A stretch of 64,000 nt of DNA from Sweltsa coloradensis. Taxonomy: Eukaryota; Arthropoda; Insecta; Plecoptera; Chloroperlidae. Positions 1 to 10,860 of the stretch are shown here, piece by piece. A model generated the notes under the pieces. That model did not search any database, was not told where the DNA came from, and saw only the letters and a list, made by a program, of their open reading frames with translations. The translations under genes were made by a program, and so were the position numbers. The DNA lies in contig JAMZAV010001844.1 in NCBI GenBank assembly GCA_024449915.1, forward strand, positions 62,001 through 126,000, read 5' to 3'. Numbering within the stretch: the stretch's first letter is position 1; each line of letters opens with the position of its first letter.

Positions 1-664
1 GCCGCTTCAACGAGATATTGGAAAACTTCAACGAGTGAGTTCATAATGTGTTTGATGATTATATCTATCTTTGATTATATTGACTATTGATCATATCAAG
101 CTGGTCAGAACACCCTTCTTTACACTCTTACAATGAAGTGTCTTACTTTCAAACATTTTTTGATGAAAGTGTTTGTACCTATTTTGAAAACATTATTATA
201 TGTCTTATATTTTAAAACGCCAAAGATGTTTGAATAGCAAAACACTTGAAAATGTTTCAATAGATTCAAACACTAGATGTGTTTGTAATAAATATAAACA
301 CAATATGTGTTTAAATGGTTTTTTGGTTTATTTGGATTAAGGACGCGTCAACCGTTAGGTCATAATGCACCACTCTAGCCGAAGGGGGGGAGGAGGGGCC
401 CATGCTGGTTAGAACCAGCCACGGGTAAGGGGAGGAAGGGGGGTTTCTCACGTCGCGGTCGTCATCGTCTTTGTCATCGTACGTTGTGTCATTGTCATCG
501 TCGCCGGAGGGTCGTCAAGGGAAGAGGGCAAGGTCCCCGACAATGATTGACAGAGCTCGCCTTTAGTTTGGTGAGTGAGATACTCCGCCTTTACTATAGC
601 TGATGTTTGCGAGTTGGACTTTTTCTCTTGAATCGCCTTTTACGATTAGCAGAGCCATGCTCTG
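1..664. repeat. First copy of a ~1.1 kb tandem duplication
   Basis: Bases 1-664 recur almost unchanged from about 1109 to 1775. The copies differ by a 7-base insertion near 1200 and scattered substitutions. The unit holds a B-like start (CGCTTCAACGAGATATTGG), a stretch rich in GTGTTTGAA/TTCAAACA motifs, and an A module. It is recognised only by self-similarity and has no coding signal. Confidence 0.85.
331..664 (-). mobile_element. SINE-like module A, truncated at its 5' end
   Basis: Read on the plus strand it begins TTTGGATTAAGGACGCGTC, passes the CCATGCTGG hairpin, the CGTCATCGTC minisatellite-like core and the CTGATGTTTGCGAG box, and breaks off at AGAGCCATGCTCTG. The usual GGGCCAATTCTACCCCGGGCCCAGACGGGG end is missing and unrelated AT-rich DNA follows. 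In the minus-strand sense that missing part is the 5' head. Confidence 0.75.
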
Positions 665-1108
665 TTTCACATTGTTTCATATATAGTTTTATGTATGAAT
701 TGGTAATTATTTTGTTGTATTTTAACTACTATTATGTAATACCTACGTATTTGTCCCAAATGTTATGTACTGTGTACATTTCAGTGGAAGTGTTTACAAT
801 GAAAAAACGTGAGAAATACGGGCGCTTCAACAGGTTGGTATTTGTTGAGTAAATGACTTTAATTTAGTTTTGTGTGTTTAAAAAATATAGGAAAATTAGA
901 ATAGGGTTGAAAAGGAAAAAAGACAAATTCTTTATTTAAATAAAATTTAAATATATTTGAATATTAAATTTGGTTCAACATATTACTTCGTGTAATATTT
1001 CGAAAGTTTGTTTCCGGTATCTGTATATCTGGATAAATGAAATCGCTGAATTCATGCAAAGTACGTATCTTTTCAGTGGGCATAGGCTATAATCCAATAT
1101 ATATAATG
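665..1108. other. AT-rich DNA with a B-module trace
   Basis: Around 806-835 there is GTGAGAAATACGGGCGCTTCAACAGG, the conserved start of module B, quickly lost. Nothing else is recognisable; the short open frames here look like chance. Confidence 0.5.
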
Positions 1109-1798
1109 CCGCTTCAACGAGATATTGGAAAACTTCAACGAGTGAGTTCATAATGTGTTTGATGATTATATCTATCTTTGATTATATTGACTATTGATCA
1201 ATGATCATATCAAGCTGGTCAGAACACCCTTCTTTACACTCTTACAATGAAGTGTCTTACTTTCAAACATTTTTTGATGAAAGTGTTTGTACCTATTTTG
1301 AAAACATTATTATATGTCTTATATTTTAAAACGCCAAAGATGTTTGAATAGCAAAACACTTGAAAATGTTTCAATAGATTCAAACACTAGAGTGTGTTTG
1401 AATAAATATAAACACAATATGTGTTTAAATGGTTTTTTGGTTTATTTGGATTAAGGACGCGTCAACCGTTAGGTCATAATGCACCACTCTAGCCTAAAGG
1501 GGGGGGGAGGAGGGGCCCACGATGGTCAGAAACCCGCCACGGGTAAGGGGAGGAAGGGGTTTTCTCCCGTCGCGGTCGTCATCGTCTTTGTCATCGTTCG
1601 TTGTGTCATTGTCATCGTCGCCGGGGGGTCGTCAAGGGAAGGGGGCATGGTCCCCGACGACGATTGCCAGAGCTCGCCTCTAGTTTCGGGAGGTAAGATA
1701 CTCCGCTCTTACTAGCTGATGTTTGCGAGGTGGACTTTTTCTCTTGAATCGCCTTTTACGATTAGCAGAGCCATGCTCTGGGCCAATTCTACCCCGGG
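1109..1798. repeat. Second copy of the left-edge tandem duplication
   Basis: Same order as bases 1-664: B-like start, GTGTTTGAA-rich stretch, then module A. This copy runs further through A, to CCCCGGGAA. Confidence 0.85.
1445..1798 (-). mobile_element. SINE-like module A, nearly complete
   Basis: Runs from TTTGGATTAAGGACGCGTC to CTCTGGGCCAATTCTACCCCGGG. Only the last bases of the GC-rich head are missing. It lies within the CACTCTTA-ended element. Confidence 0.8.
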
Positions 1799-2640
1799 AA
1801 ACACCAACGTGTTTGGTTAAGGTAGGCTACATAACCTAAAATAAAAACGATTTACAAACTAGTACATATGTACAAAACAAACTTTATTCATGTTATACAC
1901 CAGTAGTATCCGTGTCACTTGTACTCATACACAATTTTGTTTATCTACTAACGGATACACAACAGCCATTGGCTTGCCTTGCCATGGCAAGCACCAGCAC
2001 AGGTGTCCACGGTCAAGGCAATGGTCGTGTTCGATATCGGCAACGGTTATAGCGACCGATCTACCGACCTTCCTAGTTCCCCCAGGGACAAGTAAGAAGG
2101 GCCTAGAGAAAGATCGACCTGGGGGCCTATGCCTATCCCTAACAAAGCAACTCGCCTAGCCTAGGGCATAGGGCTAGGCCTACTGTAGGCGTAAGAACCT
2201 GGATGTAGGCCCTAGTCCCCGGGACTAAATGACTAGAACTACAAGGCTAGGCCTAGTCTAAAGTAATATATATGATCTATAATATCGTGCCGTGAAGAAT
2301 CTTCTCGATGATCACTCAAAGTTCTCGCCAGCCTTAGCCCAACTTTTGACAAGCACTTGTGTTTTTAGTTCACGAGTCACATCATGGTGAAATCCAATGC
2401 GAGCGTTTGCAACAACATTGAAGTAGAGCTTAGCTTACTTAATTCTGACGATCACACTGTTCATTGGAAGTAAACAACTCACGTTAACGACATTATTATG
2501 AAATTAAAACGACGCTAACTTTTAGGCCACTCGGAGATGATGCACGAATGCGGTACCAACTGCAAATATTACTGAACTCCTGCACGGCGTCAAACTTGAC
2601 AGATGCAAATAATAAATATTGCGTGTGTAAAAATATATAA
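1799..2640. other. Interior DNA with a GGCCTA-rich patch
   Basis: Bases 2100-2270 hold many CTAGGCCTA/GGGCATAGG motifs. The same low-complexity flavour recurs in intron 1 of the Myb/SANT gene (4270-4940), near 21.0-21.5 kb and at 45.7-45.97 kb. No gene seen. Confidence 0.5.
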
Positions 2641-2957
2641 TGTTTGAAAGTAAAGTGATTGAAAAAAAACGTTGGAATTTAGAATTTGTTTGAAAACGAG
2701 AAATCTTGACTTATTTCAAACACTTTTTAAGCTAAACACGTCTTAAAACAGATATGTTTGAATTTTCAGTTGGGTTATTTTAAGATGTTTTTCAAATTAA
2801 GACAACAGAAAAACAGAAGTGTTGGAAATTATCAAACATTTTTGCTAAATGTGTTTGAAAGAAAGACACATTTTTAAAATATGTTTTATTATTCAAACAT
2901 ATTTAGAGTTCAGACCATGTCTTAAAAATTAAATTCAAACATCCCGTTCTAAGAGTG

Positions 2958-3059
2958 TACTATAGCCGATGATTGCGAGATGGAATTTTTCTCTTAAATC
3001 GCCTTGTACGAATAGCAGAGCCATGTTCTGGGTCAAAAATACCCCGGGCCCAGACGGGG
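2958..3059 (-). mobile_element. SINE-like module A, head fragment
   Basis: Contains the GATGATTGCGAGATGG box, AGCAGAGCCATGTTCTGGG and CCCCGGGCCCAGACGGGG. It is the continuation of the A module apparently split by the CACTCTTA-ended element. Confidence 0.7.
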
Positions 3060-3109
3060 CTCAAAACTTTTTTAAACTATTTCAACCCTTCATTTTATTT
3101 GCTGTGCTG

Positions 3110-3830
3110 CTGCTGTGCTGTGTGTTGTCAAGAATAGGGAAGTCTCATGAGTACCCGATATTGACAATCTAATTCTAGTATATCGAACAGAAAGACAGAA
3201 AGACAACCGTCACTACAGAAAGTTCAAGAAATGAAATTCATTATTGTGACTTCTATTGTGAACAAGGTTCAACGTTGTCTCTGCGTTTGAATGAATTCAA
3301 CGCATGATACATAAAACTAGGCCGCTTCGCAAACGTTTTAGCCAGTCGCGTTGATGGATTAGCTTTTATGCTTTGTTATGCTATTTTTGTCCATTGATTA
3401 CTGTTTCGTGTCGTCATTGTTGTCGTCATTGTTGTCGTCATTGTCATTGTCGTCAATATAAGAACAAGAGCATGAGTCAGCCTATCTGCCTTCAACGACT
3501 GCAAGTCTGAAAGAGACTGAGATCGCTTATGTTGTTATCCCGGTAGAGTAGAAGAGACGTCTACGTCTTTTCTCGGGGTAAGTGAACTTGAAGTCTTTGC
3601 TTCGCTTATCCATGATAAATGAATAAATACTACCCATTCTATCACAGAACTTATTTTAAGTGGGGAACATAAAATTTAAGGCCGACCACCAAGCAAACCC
3701 TGTAGGCGCCGACACCATCGACGAGCGAACAATGACCAACTGGAGACCGGGATATTTTTAGGAAACGCGGATCAATCAACCTAGACACGATTCTACCCAC
3801 GTACAGTACCAGAATCAACATACTGATACT
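3110..3830 (-). repeat. Dispersed composite segment (units E and D)
   Basis: The first part (AGGGAAGTCTCATGAGTACC and GTGAACAAGGTTCAACG) recurs at 23.59-23.80 kb. The second part, D, with GCCGACACCATCGACGAGCG and GACACGATTC, recurs at 23.85-24.0 and 30.19-30.35 kb, and inverted at 5.88-6.08 kb. The 3300-3600 interval is absent from the 23.6 kb copy and includes a short TTGTCGTCA repeat near 3415-3455. Not protein-coding as far as I can see. Confidence 0.6.
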
Positions 3831-3847
3831 GAAGTGTTCGACGCCGG

Positions 3848-3962
3848 CGTCAGAAACTATAGGGCGCTTCAACCGGTTAGGTCATATTGCGCCGGTTGTG
3901 ATAATAAAAAATGATGAGACGAGTTAATGGTGTATTTGATGATTAGATTGTCTGTAATCTAC
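3848..3962 (-). mobile_element. LINE 3' end, module B
   Basis: AGAAACTATAGGGCGCTTCAACCGGTTAGG, CATATTGCGCCGG and GATGAGACGAGTTAATGG match the B consensus. The 120 bases up to here are nearly identical to 16.30-16.43 kb. It ends about 40 bases before the promoter motifs of the Myb/SANT gene. Confidence 0.75.
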
Positions 3963-4000
3963 TTTTTGAGCGAGTCTGCTTGGCTAAGTCGACTCGTTAG

Positions 4001-4056
4001 CCGGAAGTCACGTGATAAAGTTGGCGTCGAAATGTCACAAGTAGGCATCGGAAGTC
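4001..4056 (+). promoter_or_regulatory. ETS site overlapping an E-box, plus a second ETS site
   Basis: CCGGAAGTCACGTGA at 4001-4015 joins an ETS-type CCGGAAGT to a perfect CACGTG E-box; ATCGGAAGT follows at 4047-4055. Such pairs are common in TATA-less animal housekeeping promoters. They lie 70-125 bases before the gene's ATG with no TATA box. Transcription start is not mapped; role inferred from position and motif. Confidence 0.5.
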
Positions 4057-4124
4057 TACTTGGTTAGCACCCGAGCGTAGTCGCCGAAAGTGTATGCTTG
4101 CGAGCCTACTTCACCTACTACAAG

Positions 4125-5320
4125 ATGGCCGAATACGAAGACGTAAAATGTAAGCAGGATTGTAATTAATTAATTTAAATTGTTCCCAAGTATCTTGTAT
4201 TTAATAAATTATATTCTTATCACGTAGAAAATTAGCAGTGTCAGGATTTCAAACAAATAAATACATGTTTTAGGCCGAAGCCCTAGGGCATAGCTAGGTA
4301 AAGGCGGGGCCTAGCCCTAGGCCTAGCCTATGCCCCAGCCAAAATGTAGCATTTTATATGTTTCGTGATATAGTTCGATGTTTTTAAATTTATTTTTAAC
4401 TTTTAGACCTTGACCAAGAAGGTTATGCTAGGCCTAGACCTTATGACAAACCATGTTGATAAAAGGCCTAGCCTAGCAAGGTTGGTAGTTCCTAGGCCTT
4501 GGCCTAGGCCTAGGCTATGCTAGGCCTAGCCCTAGATGAATAATATGCCACGATTAGGACTAAGACTATAGGCACGGATCCAGTGGCTAGGGCTAGGCTC
4601 AAGCTACGTGGGTAATGACGTATACCTAGGCCCTTGTAGGCCTAGCAAGCCTTTGTCAATTCTAGACCTAGCCCTACCCTAGATAAATAATATGTCTACA
4701 TTATGACTAGGCTAGGCTTAGACCTTGGCATGGCTCCTGTGGTTGGGACTAGGCTAGGCTTAAGCTACGTGGATAATAGCGTAGACCTAGGCCCTGGTAG
4801 CAAGATGGGTAGGCCTAGGCCTAGTCCGTGGCTCTAGCCTTGGCCTGTGTTAGCCCTACCGCAGATAAATAATATGCCTAGATTAGGACTAGGCCTACAG
4901 TTAGCTTTGATGGTAGGCTATGTGGTAGGCCTATAGGTTTACCATTTGTGAAAACTCGACCTTACGTTATGTGTTTTGTTTCAGGGACGGAGGAGCTCAC
5001 GGTTAGGATGATAACCTCGAGAGTGGCCAACGACAACCTATTCACGAGGAAAAGAGGAACGGCAGCAAATGGCTGGACGTAAGTCTCGTGTTTTTACTAG
5101 GCGGCCCTAGGCCTTTATAGTTTTGTACACATAGTGGACTGGACGAGCAGTGCTGGCTGGCATTGGCTAGAGAAGTACATGGACCTAGGACAAATACTGT
5201 AATTGAATCAGTCAACATAAGCCGTGGACCACATCAACATTAGCAGGCCATCTAGGCTATTATCTAATTTGAATGCTAGTAGGACGAGAACCTTCTAATT
5301 TGATTGGCATAAATGACATA

Positions 5321-5366
<46 letters not shown>

Positions 5367-7359
5367 GTAAAACATGTAGGACTAGACGCTTCACGATCCC
5401 CCCCCCCCTCCCCCTAACCTATGCTTTTCCTAATTGACTTAACATCAACCGAAGAAGTACCTTTAAACCTACCTACGTTGCTAGTGTGGTTTTCCCCTGT
5501 TCATGCATAGGTTAATTATTATTGTCTCTTCTTTTCAGGCAAGTTGTTCAAGAAATGGGGATGCAGGCAAGCGCCATTAAATCTTTCACCAAGAAGTGGG
5601 CAAATTTAACTGCAAAGTACCGGGTAAGTTAATAAATAATTGCAAAGGTCTGCTTCAGGGTGTTGGCCCTAAACTGCCCACTATTTTGTGTGGTTCGTTT
5701 GTCTTGGGATAAGCGTCTCTGCTTCTTATGCAGAAGGTCAAGGGTTCGATTCCCGCCAAAATCTGAAGTTTTTTTAATTCTAATTTGAACTTGAGTCCAC
5801 CAGTTCTTGTCTTAGGGATTTGTGAACGGTGACTTTGGTGCCGTCCTAGCAACGAGGCACATAATAAATTAAAGTTGTTCTGAATCGACCTTGTTGATTC
5901 TGGCGTTGATCCGCGTGTGTTCGCACTGTCCACACCACTGATTGCTATATTTCCTATTTAAAATATCGATCTTTGGTTGGTTATCGTTCACATCGTTGAT
6001 TGCGCCGGGGCCTGCAAGGTTGGCTTGGTAACTTTGGTTTACTGTCCCCCACTGAAAATCAGTTGTATGACTGAGTGGGTTCACAGGGTAGATTATACAA
6101 ATTTATTTTTTATATCAATTACTTTTTTCAAAGTTTTAAATAAATTTGCCACTAAAATGTCACTATTTGGCAAATGTTGGTAGGAAATTATATTGTTATT
6201 TTTCTTATTTTTGATGTTCAATTTAATTTTCCTATTCTTCCCATAACAAATTTTAAAAGTCTGTACATTTTATTTTTGTATTTCTTACCTAATTTATGAT
6301 GGTGCGTAATAAAATGTAATAAAGAAAACTTTGCGTGCAGTCTGTAAGTATTACTTCATTATAACTAGAGCACGGATTTTTATGTTGTTAAAAACGTCCA
6401 AAATATTTATTTTATTTTTGCTTTAAAACATAAAAATATGTGCTTAAAATACAAAATAATGTGTTCAAAAATATTGCTTATGTATGTAACGAAATATTAG
6501 TAAATATATTATTTAAAAAGCATATATTTGATATCAGAATTGAACAATTTGCAAAGAATGAATCATGGACATAAGTTTAGAGAACATTATAAACATATTT
6601 ATACACATAACAATCCGAGCCCTACTTAGTTACAACCATAATTCCTTTAAAATAGCATTTCCATACAATATTACTCTGCTTTGACCATCATCCTCCACAT
6701 CCTAGACACCCTATCCTTATATCCATCCTCGACACTCTGCTTGTTTATAGGCAATGAAGAATCCGCCAACCGGGATCAGCGCTGAAGGTGACATTGAGAC
6801 ACCAATCATCCTCACGCCAATTACCTGGCCCTACTACATCCTGCTTGATGAGTTTTTTACTGCCCGGCACACGATAAATCCGCCATTCGTTATCGACTCC
6901 TCAAGACCATCCACTGCATCCTCTACATCCTCCACACCATGTACTTCCTCCATTCCAATTGCATCCACTTCATCTCTGTTAAACAATTCTTCCAATTTTG
7001 AAAAATATATTTTTTTAAATTCACAACCCCCCTTTACCTCTCCCGTTTCTTCCCTTACTTCGCTTCCGTCTACATCTTCCGCGTCGACTCCTCGCAGGCC
7101 AATATTCCTAGAGCCTGCGTTGAAGAAGACGCGGTACCTTCCAGATCCAAACTCTTCGAGCGACGATGAAGATAGGCCAGTAAAAATACGAGCCAAAAAG
7201 CAAAAGATGCCGGCAAAAAAAAACAAACAAGAAGACCCTATCTTGAAGTTTCTGCGGGAACAGGCCGAACGCGATGAACAATCTAATAATCGTATGTTTG
7301 ATATTTTAGAAAAGTTCTTTAAAAATAAAGAGAACGGAGAGCCTGACTCCAAGGCTTAG
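4125..7359 (+). CDS. Myb/SANT-like DNA-binding protein, four exons
   Basis: Four exons join in frame: 4125-4149, 4985-5078, 5539-5623 and 6751-7359. All three introns start GTAAG and end with a pyrimidine tract plus AG; the first two split codons (phases 1 and 2) and the third is phase 0. The 270-residue product opens with an Myb/SANT-like (trihelix-type) domain, residues 8-75. Its core tryptophans are W9 (KWTEEL), W39 (NGWT) and W60 (KKWANLTAKYR), followed by MKNPPTG and TWPYY...INPP, typical of this family. Residues about 100-175 are Ser/Thr/Pro-rich, then comes an acidic SSSDDED patch, a Lys-rich nuclear-localisation-like stretch and a charged C-terminal helix. Relatives bind DNA in the nucleus; many are accessory proteins of Harbinger transposons or genes derived from them. 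No disabling change is visible. Whether it is a host gene or a transposon gene is open: no transposase or inverted ends flank it. A SINE sits in intron 3. Confidence 0.82.
4270..4940. repeat. GGCCTA-rich low-complexity DNA in intron 1
   Basis: Dozens of overlapping CTAGGCCTAG/GGCCTAGCC motifs and repeats of ATAAATAATATG. It fills most of the 835-base first intron of the Myb/SANT gene. Confidence 0.7.
5320..5362. repeat. (AAT)n microsatellite in intron 2
   Basis: About fourteen uninterrupted AAT triplets, with a C-rich run (5398-5413) just downstream. Both lie between exons 2 and 3 of the Myb/SANT gene. Confidence 0.9.
5687..6085 (+). mobile_element. tRNA-derived SINE in intron 3
   Basis: Bases 5687-5757 resemble a tRNA: a D-arm-like TGTCTTGGGATAAGCG, an anticodon arm TCTGC-TTCTTAT-GCAGA whose loop reads CTT, and a perfect RNA polymerase III B box GGTTCGATTCC at 5743-5753. 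The acceptor stem does not pair, so it is not a working tRNA gene. The body (GAACGGTGACTTTGGTGCCG, then an inverted copy of unit D) matches a minus-strand copy at 42.95-43.09 kb. It is the only clear member of this repeat set lying on the plus strand. Confidence 0.7.
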
Positions 7360-7424
7360 CCTTAAGTGAACATTATTTGGTTTTATTTTATGTTAAGTTT
7401 TAAATTTTTCTACTTAATTCTACA

Positions 7425-7585
7425 TTGCCCATACCTACAATAATTTTGTTGGCAATTGTGAAGAATCACTCTGCGTACATGTTACGAGGGTTTGGTTAAC
7501 GGTTAGGTTAGGGTAGTTTGAGCCACGGGCAGGCAATTGGACGCTAAGTGATTCTTCACTTAGGCCCAACCAAATTTAGCAATAA
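7425..7585. mobile_element. Small palindromic MITE-like element
   Basis: AATTTTGTTGG...TGTGAAGAATCACT...TGCGT at 7443-7480 is mirrored by ACGCTAAGTGATTCTTCACT...CCAACCAAATTT at 7541-7572. The ~35-base imperfect inverted repeat encloses about 60 bases and starts ~70 bases after the stop codon of the Myb/SANT gene, probably within or beside its 3' UTR. Confidence 0.55.
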
Positions 7586-7809
7586 TAATATATTCTCAGT
7601 GTTGGCATTTGAATAGTATATTTATTTTATTTAATCCAGACACCATTACGAGTGTCAATCTATCACCGAGGATAACAGTTACTACATCTAAAATGTACTA
7701 CGGAAATTTACCAATATTTCATAATACACATTTCTTTTATTGTATTAAAAGAATTTAGCATTGCAAAACATGAAGTTGGGTTGGCTGGGGTCTATGAACT
7801 ACTCTAACA
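7586..7809. other. AT-rich spacer before the LINE
   Basis: No recognisable element. The LINE's 5' UTR may begin here, but I cannot place its edge. Confidence 0.4.
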
Positions 7810-8325
7810 TCTGACATCTAACATCACAAGAGACTAGACATACAACAGAAGCGACTCGACGATCATGAAAATAAACTAGACAACAGCGAGCAATATAGCA
7901 GACGTAACTGCCTGCTGGTTCACGGGCTCGAGGAAACTACAAATGAAAATCCGTACGAAGTGGCTATCAACCTGTTAACGAGAAACCCTAGACATGGAGG
8001 TCTCAGTTTGCGACATCGGTAGGTGCCATCGTCTGGGTTCCCGGAACGAAATGAATGCAAATAAGAGACCTCTCATCATTAAGTTCCTCGCATACCAAAC
8101 TCGCGAAGTAGCTTGGAAGAGAAAGAAAGCATTAAAAACCTCATAGACTTCTCATCACCGAATCGCTGACTGCCCCCAGATATGAGCTACTTCGAAATGT
8201 ACAAAAAATCGTTGGCCCAACGAGCTGCTGGACGCAAGACGGAGCAATCATAGCCATTCACAAAGAAAGAAGAGTTCGCATCAACTCTAAAGCCGATCTA
8301 TCACTTCTCTACTCTACGTAGATAT
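7810..8325 (+). pseudogene. LINE ORF1 remnant (L1-type RNA-binding protein)
   Basis: Translation in shifting frames gives RRNCLLVHGLEETTNENPYE, then CDIGRCHRLGSRNE and KRPLIIKFLAYQ, the hallmark order of L1-type ORF1 proteins (coiled-coil end, RRM-like domain, 'HRLG' and 'RPIIVKF' boxes). Frameshifts near 7985 and 8140 break it. Such proteins coat the LINE RNA during retrotransposition. It lies 460 bases before ORF2 on the same strand, the normal order. Confidence 0.65.
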
Positions 8326-8790
8326 GTGAGTTTAATAACTAAACATTTGGGCACACCACTCGTAATTTTAGAATTGATCAGTAAAGTAAAGTAGGTGTCC
8401 ATACTGCAGGTTAGATTATTTTTGTAAACCTATTTTTAGTTCTAGATAATCTTAATTGTAACTGATAATCTGCCGTAAGGTATAATAACCGACCTAATTT
8501 CTCCCTTAACATAGAAGGCATAGGCATAACTAAAGTATTTTCTTTTTTTTCTCTTTATGTTTTATTTTATACCTTGCTTGTACTTTTAATTTTAATTCTA
8601 ATTTGACTTGACTTTATCTTAAACCATTGTAGCAATACCATACTTTTAACTTTAATTCGAATTTAACTTATTATATCTTGAACCATTATAGTAGTACTAT
8701 TCCAATCATCTAAAAGATGATGACTGATTGGTTTATGCGATCTAGATGAAGTCAACTCTTCTCTCATACTCGGGAGCATTGACGAACTAA

Positions 8791-9480
8791 ATGAAACATT
8801 TTCGCATGTGTCGGGACCGAAAAATAATACATTTTAATATACGTAGTATTAGGAAACATTTTGATGAACTCATAATTATATTGGAAACATCCAAAATTAT
8901 ATTCGACATTATAATCCTCTCAGAAACACAGCTTGTAGGAACAAACGGGAACGAATTTGAAATTGAAGGCTACACATCCTACAACTATAGTAACAAACTA
9001 ACACAATTTGACGGAGTCTATATATTTATCAGGAATGGAATCTATAACAAATTACAGATCGCAATCGTAGAAGAAATAACACAAGCTAACTGTATCAAAA
9101 TTATAATCGCTATAAGAAATGAAACATTCTCTATTCTTGCCATGTATAGGTCGCCGTCTAGCAAAGTACGCGTTTTCCTAAAAGAATTACAAAAAGAGTT
9201 ATCAAAATTAAAAAACAAGCACGTTATACTGATAGGAGACATAAATATTAATATTAATCCCGATCAAGAAAGAGCAACAGAACCACAAAATACACAAGAA
9301 TACTTGAATATCTTATCTGCTAACGGGTTTTCTACCACTGATAATGAACTCTACTAGAATCAATAATCAGTCAAAATCTTGCATTGATCACATATTTCTC
9401 AAAAACGAACCAAGTTACAAAATTTCACTCGGCAATAGTACAAACAAAAATGACTGAACCATTATCCTGTCATAATTGGA
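8791..9480 (+). pseudogene. LINE ORF2, apurinic-type endonuclease domain
   Basis: The frame from 8791 shows HFNIRSIRKHFDEL, DIIILSETQL, MYRSPSS and LIGDINININ, the conserved boxes of LINE APE-like endonucleases that nick target DNA to start reverse transcription. The frame stops at 9357; the following SCIDHIFLK box (about 9378-9404) is in another frame, so the domain is complete in content but frameshifted. Confidence 0.75.
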
Positions 9481-10860
9481 ATGAAAAATGTAAATGCAAC
9501 CATGGAGCCAAATAAATGTAAAGATAGCAATAAACACACAGAGGTTCTCAATTACATGCAACTAGATGAACTTTTAGCAAACGAAACATGGGAACCGGTG
9601 CTAAATGAAAGAAACATAGACAGAGCCACAAATAAATTTATTGACATATTGAAAATGCACATAAAAACCAGCTCCAAGAAAGTTATAACTAAAACAAATA
9701 ACAGAACAAAAAAACTAAAACCATGGATAACATTAGGACTCATAAAGTCAATTAAGCACAGAGATCGACTGAGCAAGCATGCTTTAAAAAATCCTCATGA
9801 TATTGAATTACGATCATATTATCAAACATATAGAAATCAATTAAATAGGTTAATAAAATTTACTAAGAATGAGTATTATAAAGTAGAATAGTGGATGCAA
9901 ATAAAGATATTAAAAAAGTATGGAAAGTCATCAATGAGGCAACAAATAATCATAAAGCAAATTCCAAACAAACTATAGACAAAATAAAGGTAAACAATAA
10001 CATTTTAAATACAGAGAGTAATCCGCTATTAGTTGCAGAAACTTTCTTGAACTACTTTAGTGATGTGGGGAAAAATCTTGCGGAAAACATACTAAATAAG
10101 CCTGCGTCTTCTAACCACCCTGAACAGAGATGATTTTCCTATTAATCAACAAAAACGGGTCGATATTCCTCAACCCTACGATTGACGAAGAGATAATCAG
10201 AAACATCAATGAACTAAAAACTAACTCTGCACCAGGACATGACCTTATAAATACAAAGATCATCAAATCAGCCAAATTTCACATAGTCAAACCTCTAAAA
10301 TACATCATAGACTTAAGCTTCACTACAGGAATATTTCCTAACATCTTTAAAAAATCTATAATAATTCCAATTCATAAGAAAGGTGACAAAACTATCGTAA
10401 GCAACTACAGACCAATATCCCTAATTAGCAACATTGCAAAAATTCACGAAAAATGCATAAAATTCCGATTGTACGAATACTTTGAAACTAATAAAATTTT
10501 ATCCCCTAATCAATTTGGGTTCAGACAAAAATTAAACACGCAGCACGCTATTCACACCTTAACAGAAATCGTCACCTCTCAACTAGACAACGGTAAAAAA
10601 TCATTAGCTGTTTTTCTCGATTTAGCTAAAGCTTTTGACACCGTGTCGCACATAAAACTGTTGGCAAAACTGGAGCGATACGGCATCCGAGGTGTAGCCC
10701 TACAACTCATAAAGAGTTACTTGAGCAACAGAGAACAAGTTGTAAAAGTAAACGAGACCCTCAGCAGCTCTTCAATTGTTGAATACGGCGTCCCTCAAGG
10801 AACTGTTCTAGGTCCACTTCTATTTACAATAATATAAACGACTTGTGTAATTCCAAATTA
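9481..10860 (+). pseudogene. LINE ORF2, reverse transcriptase fingers and palm (first part)
   Basis: Three consecutive frames (from 9481, 9891 and 10130) carry the endonuclease-RT linker, then SAPGHDLINTKIIK, IIPIHKKGD, NYRPISLISNIAK, NQFGFRQ, FLDLAKAFDTVSH (catalytic Asp box) and GVPQGTVLGPLLF. A shift after LFTII precedes INDLCNSK-L. At base 10860 the gene is cut by the family-C composite insertion and resumes at 13548. Box content and the C-terminal part suggest the CR1/L2/Rex1/Daphne group, without a firm clade. Confidence 0.8.

Larger units (their letters stand above)
1237..2957. mobile_element. DNA transposon with CACTCTTA inverted ends
   Basis: The left end TA-CACTCTTA and the right end TAAGAGTG-TA are inverted copies flanked by TA. 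Both subterminal regions (about 1250-1440 and 2640-2950) are packed with TTCAAACA/TGTTTGAA in both orientations, as in non-autonomous DNA transposons. The right flank resumes as the GATGATTGCGAG box of an A module and the left flank is CCCTTCTT, which precedes that box in intact A copies, so it seems to have landed in an A module. No transposase is visible. The superfamily is not assigned. Bases 123-330 are a second, duplicated left end. Confidence 0.55.

Noticed and set aside
6834..7352. 172-codon frame on the minus strand opposite exon 4 of the Myb/SANT gene
   Set aside because: It is the antisense shadow of a Ser-rich coding exon that has full splice and family support on the plus strand.
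7494..7515. Telomere-like GGTTAGGTTAGGG
   Set aside because: Only two imperfect units, in the loop of a palindromic MITE.
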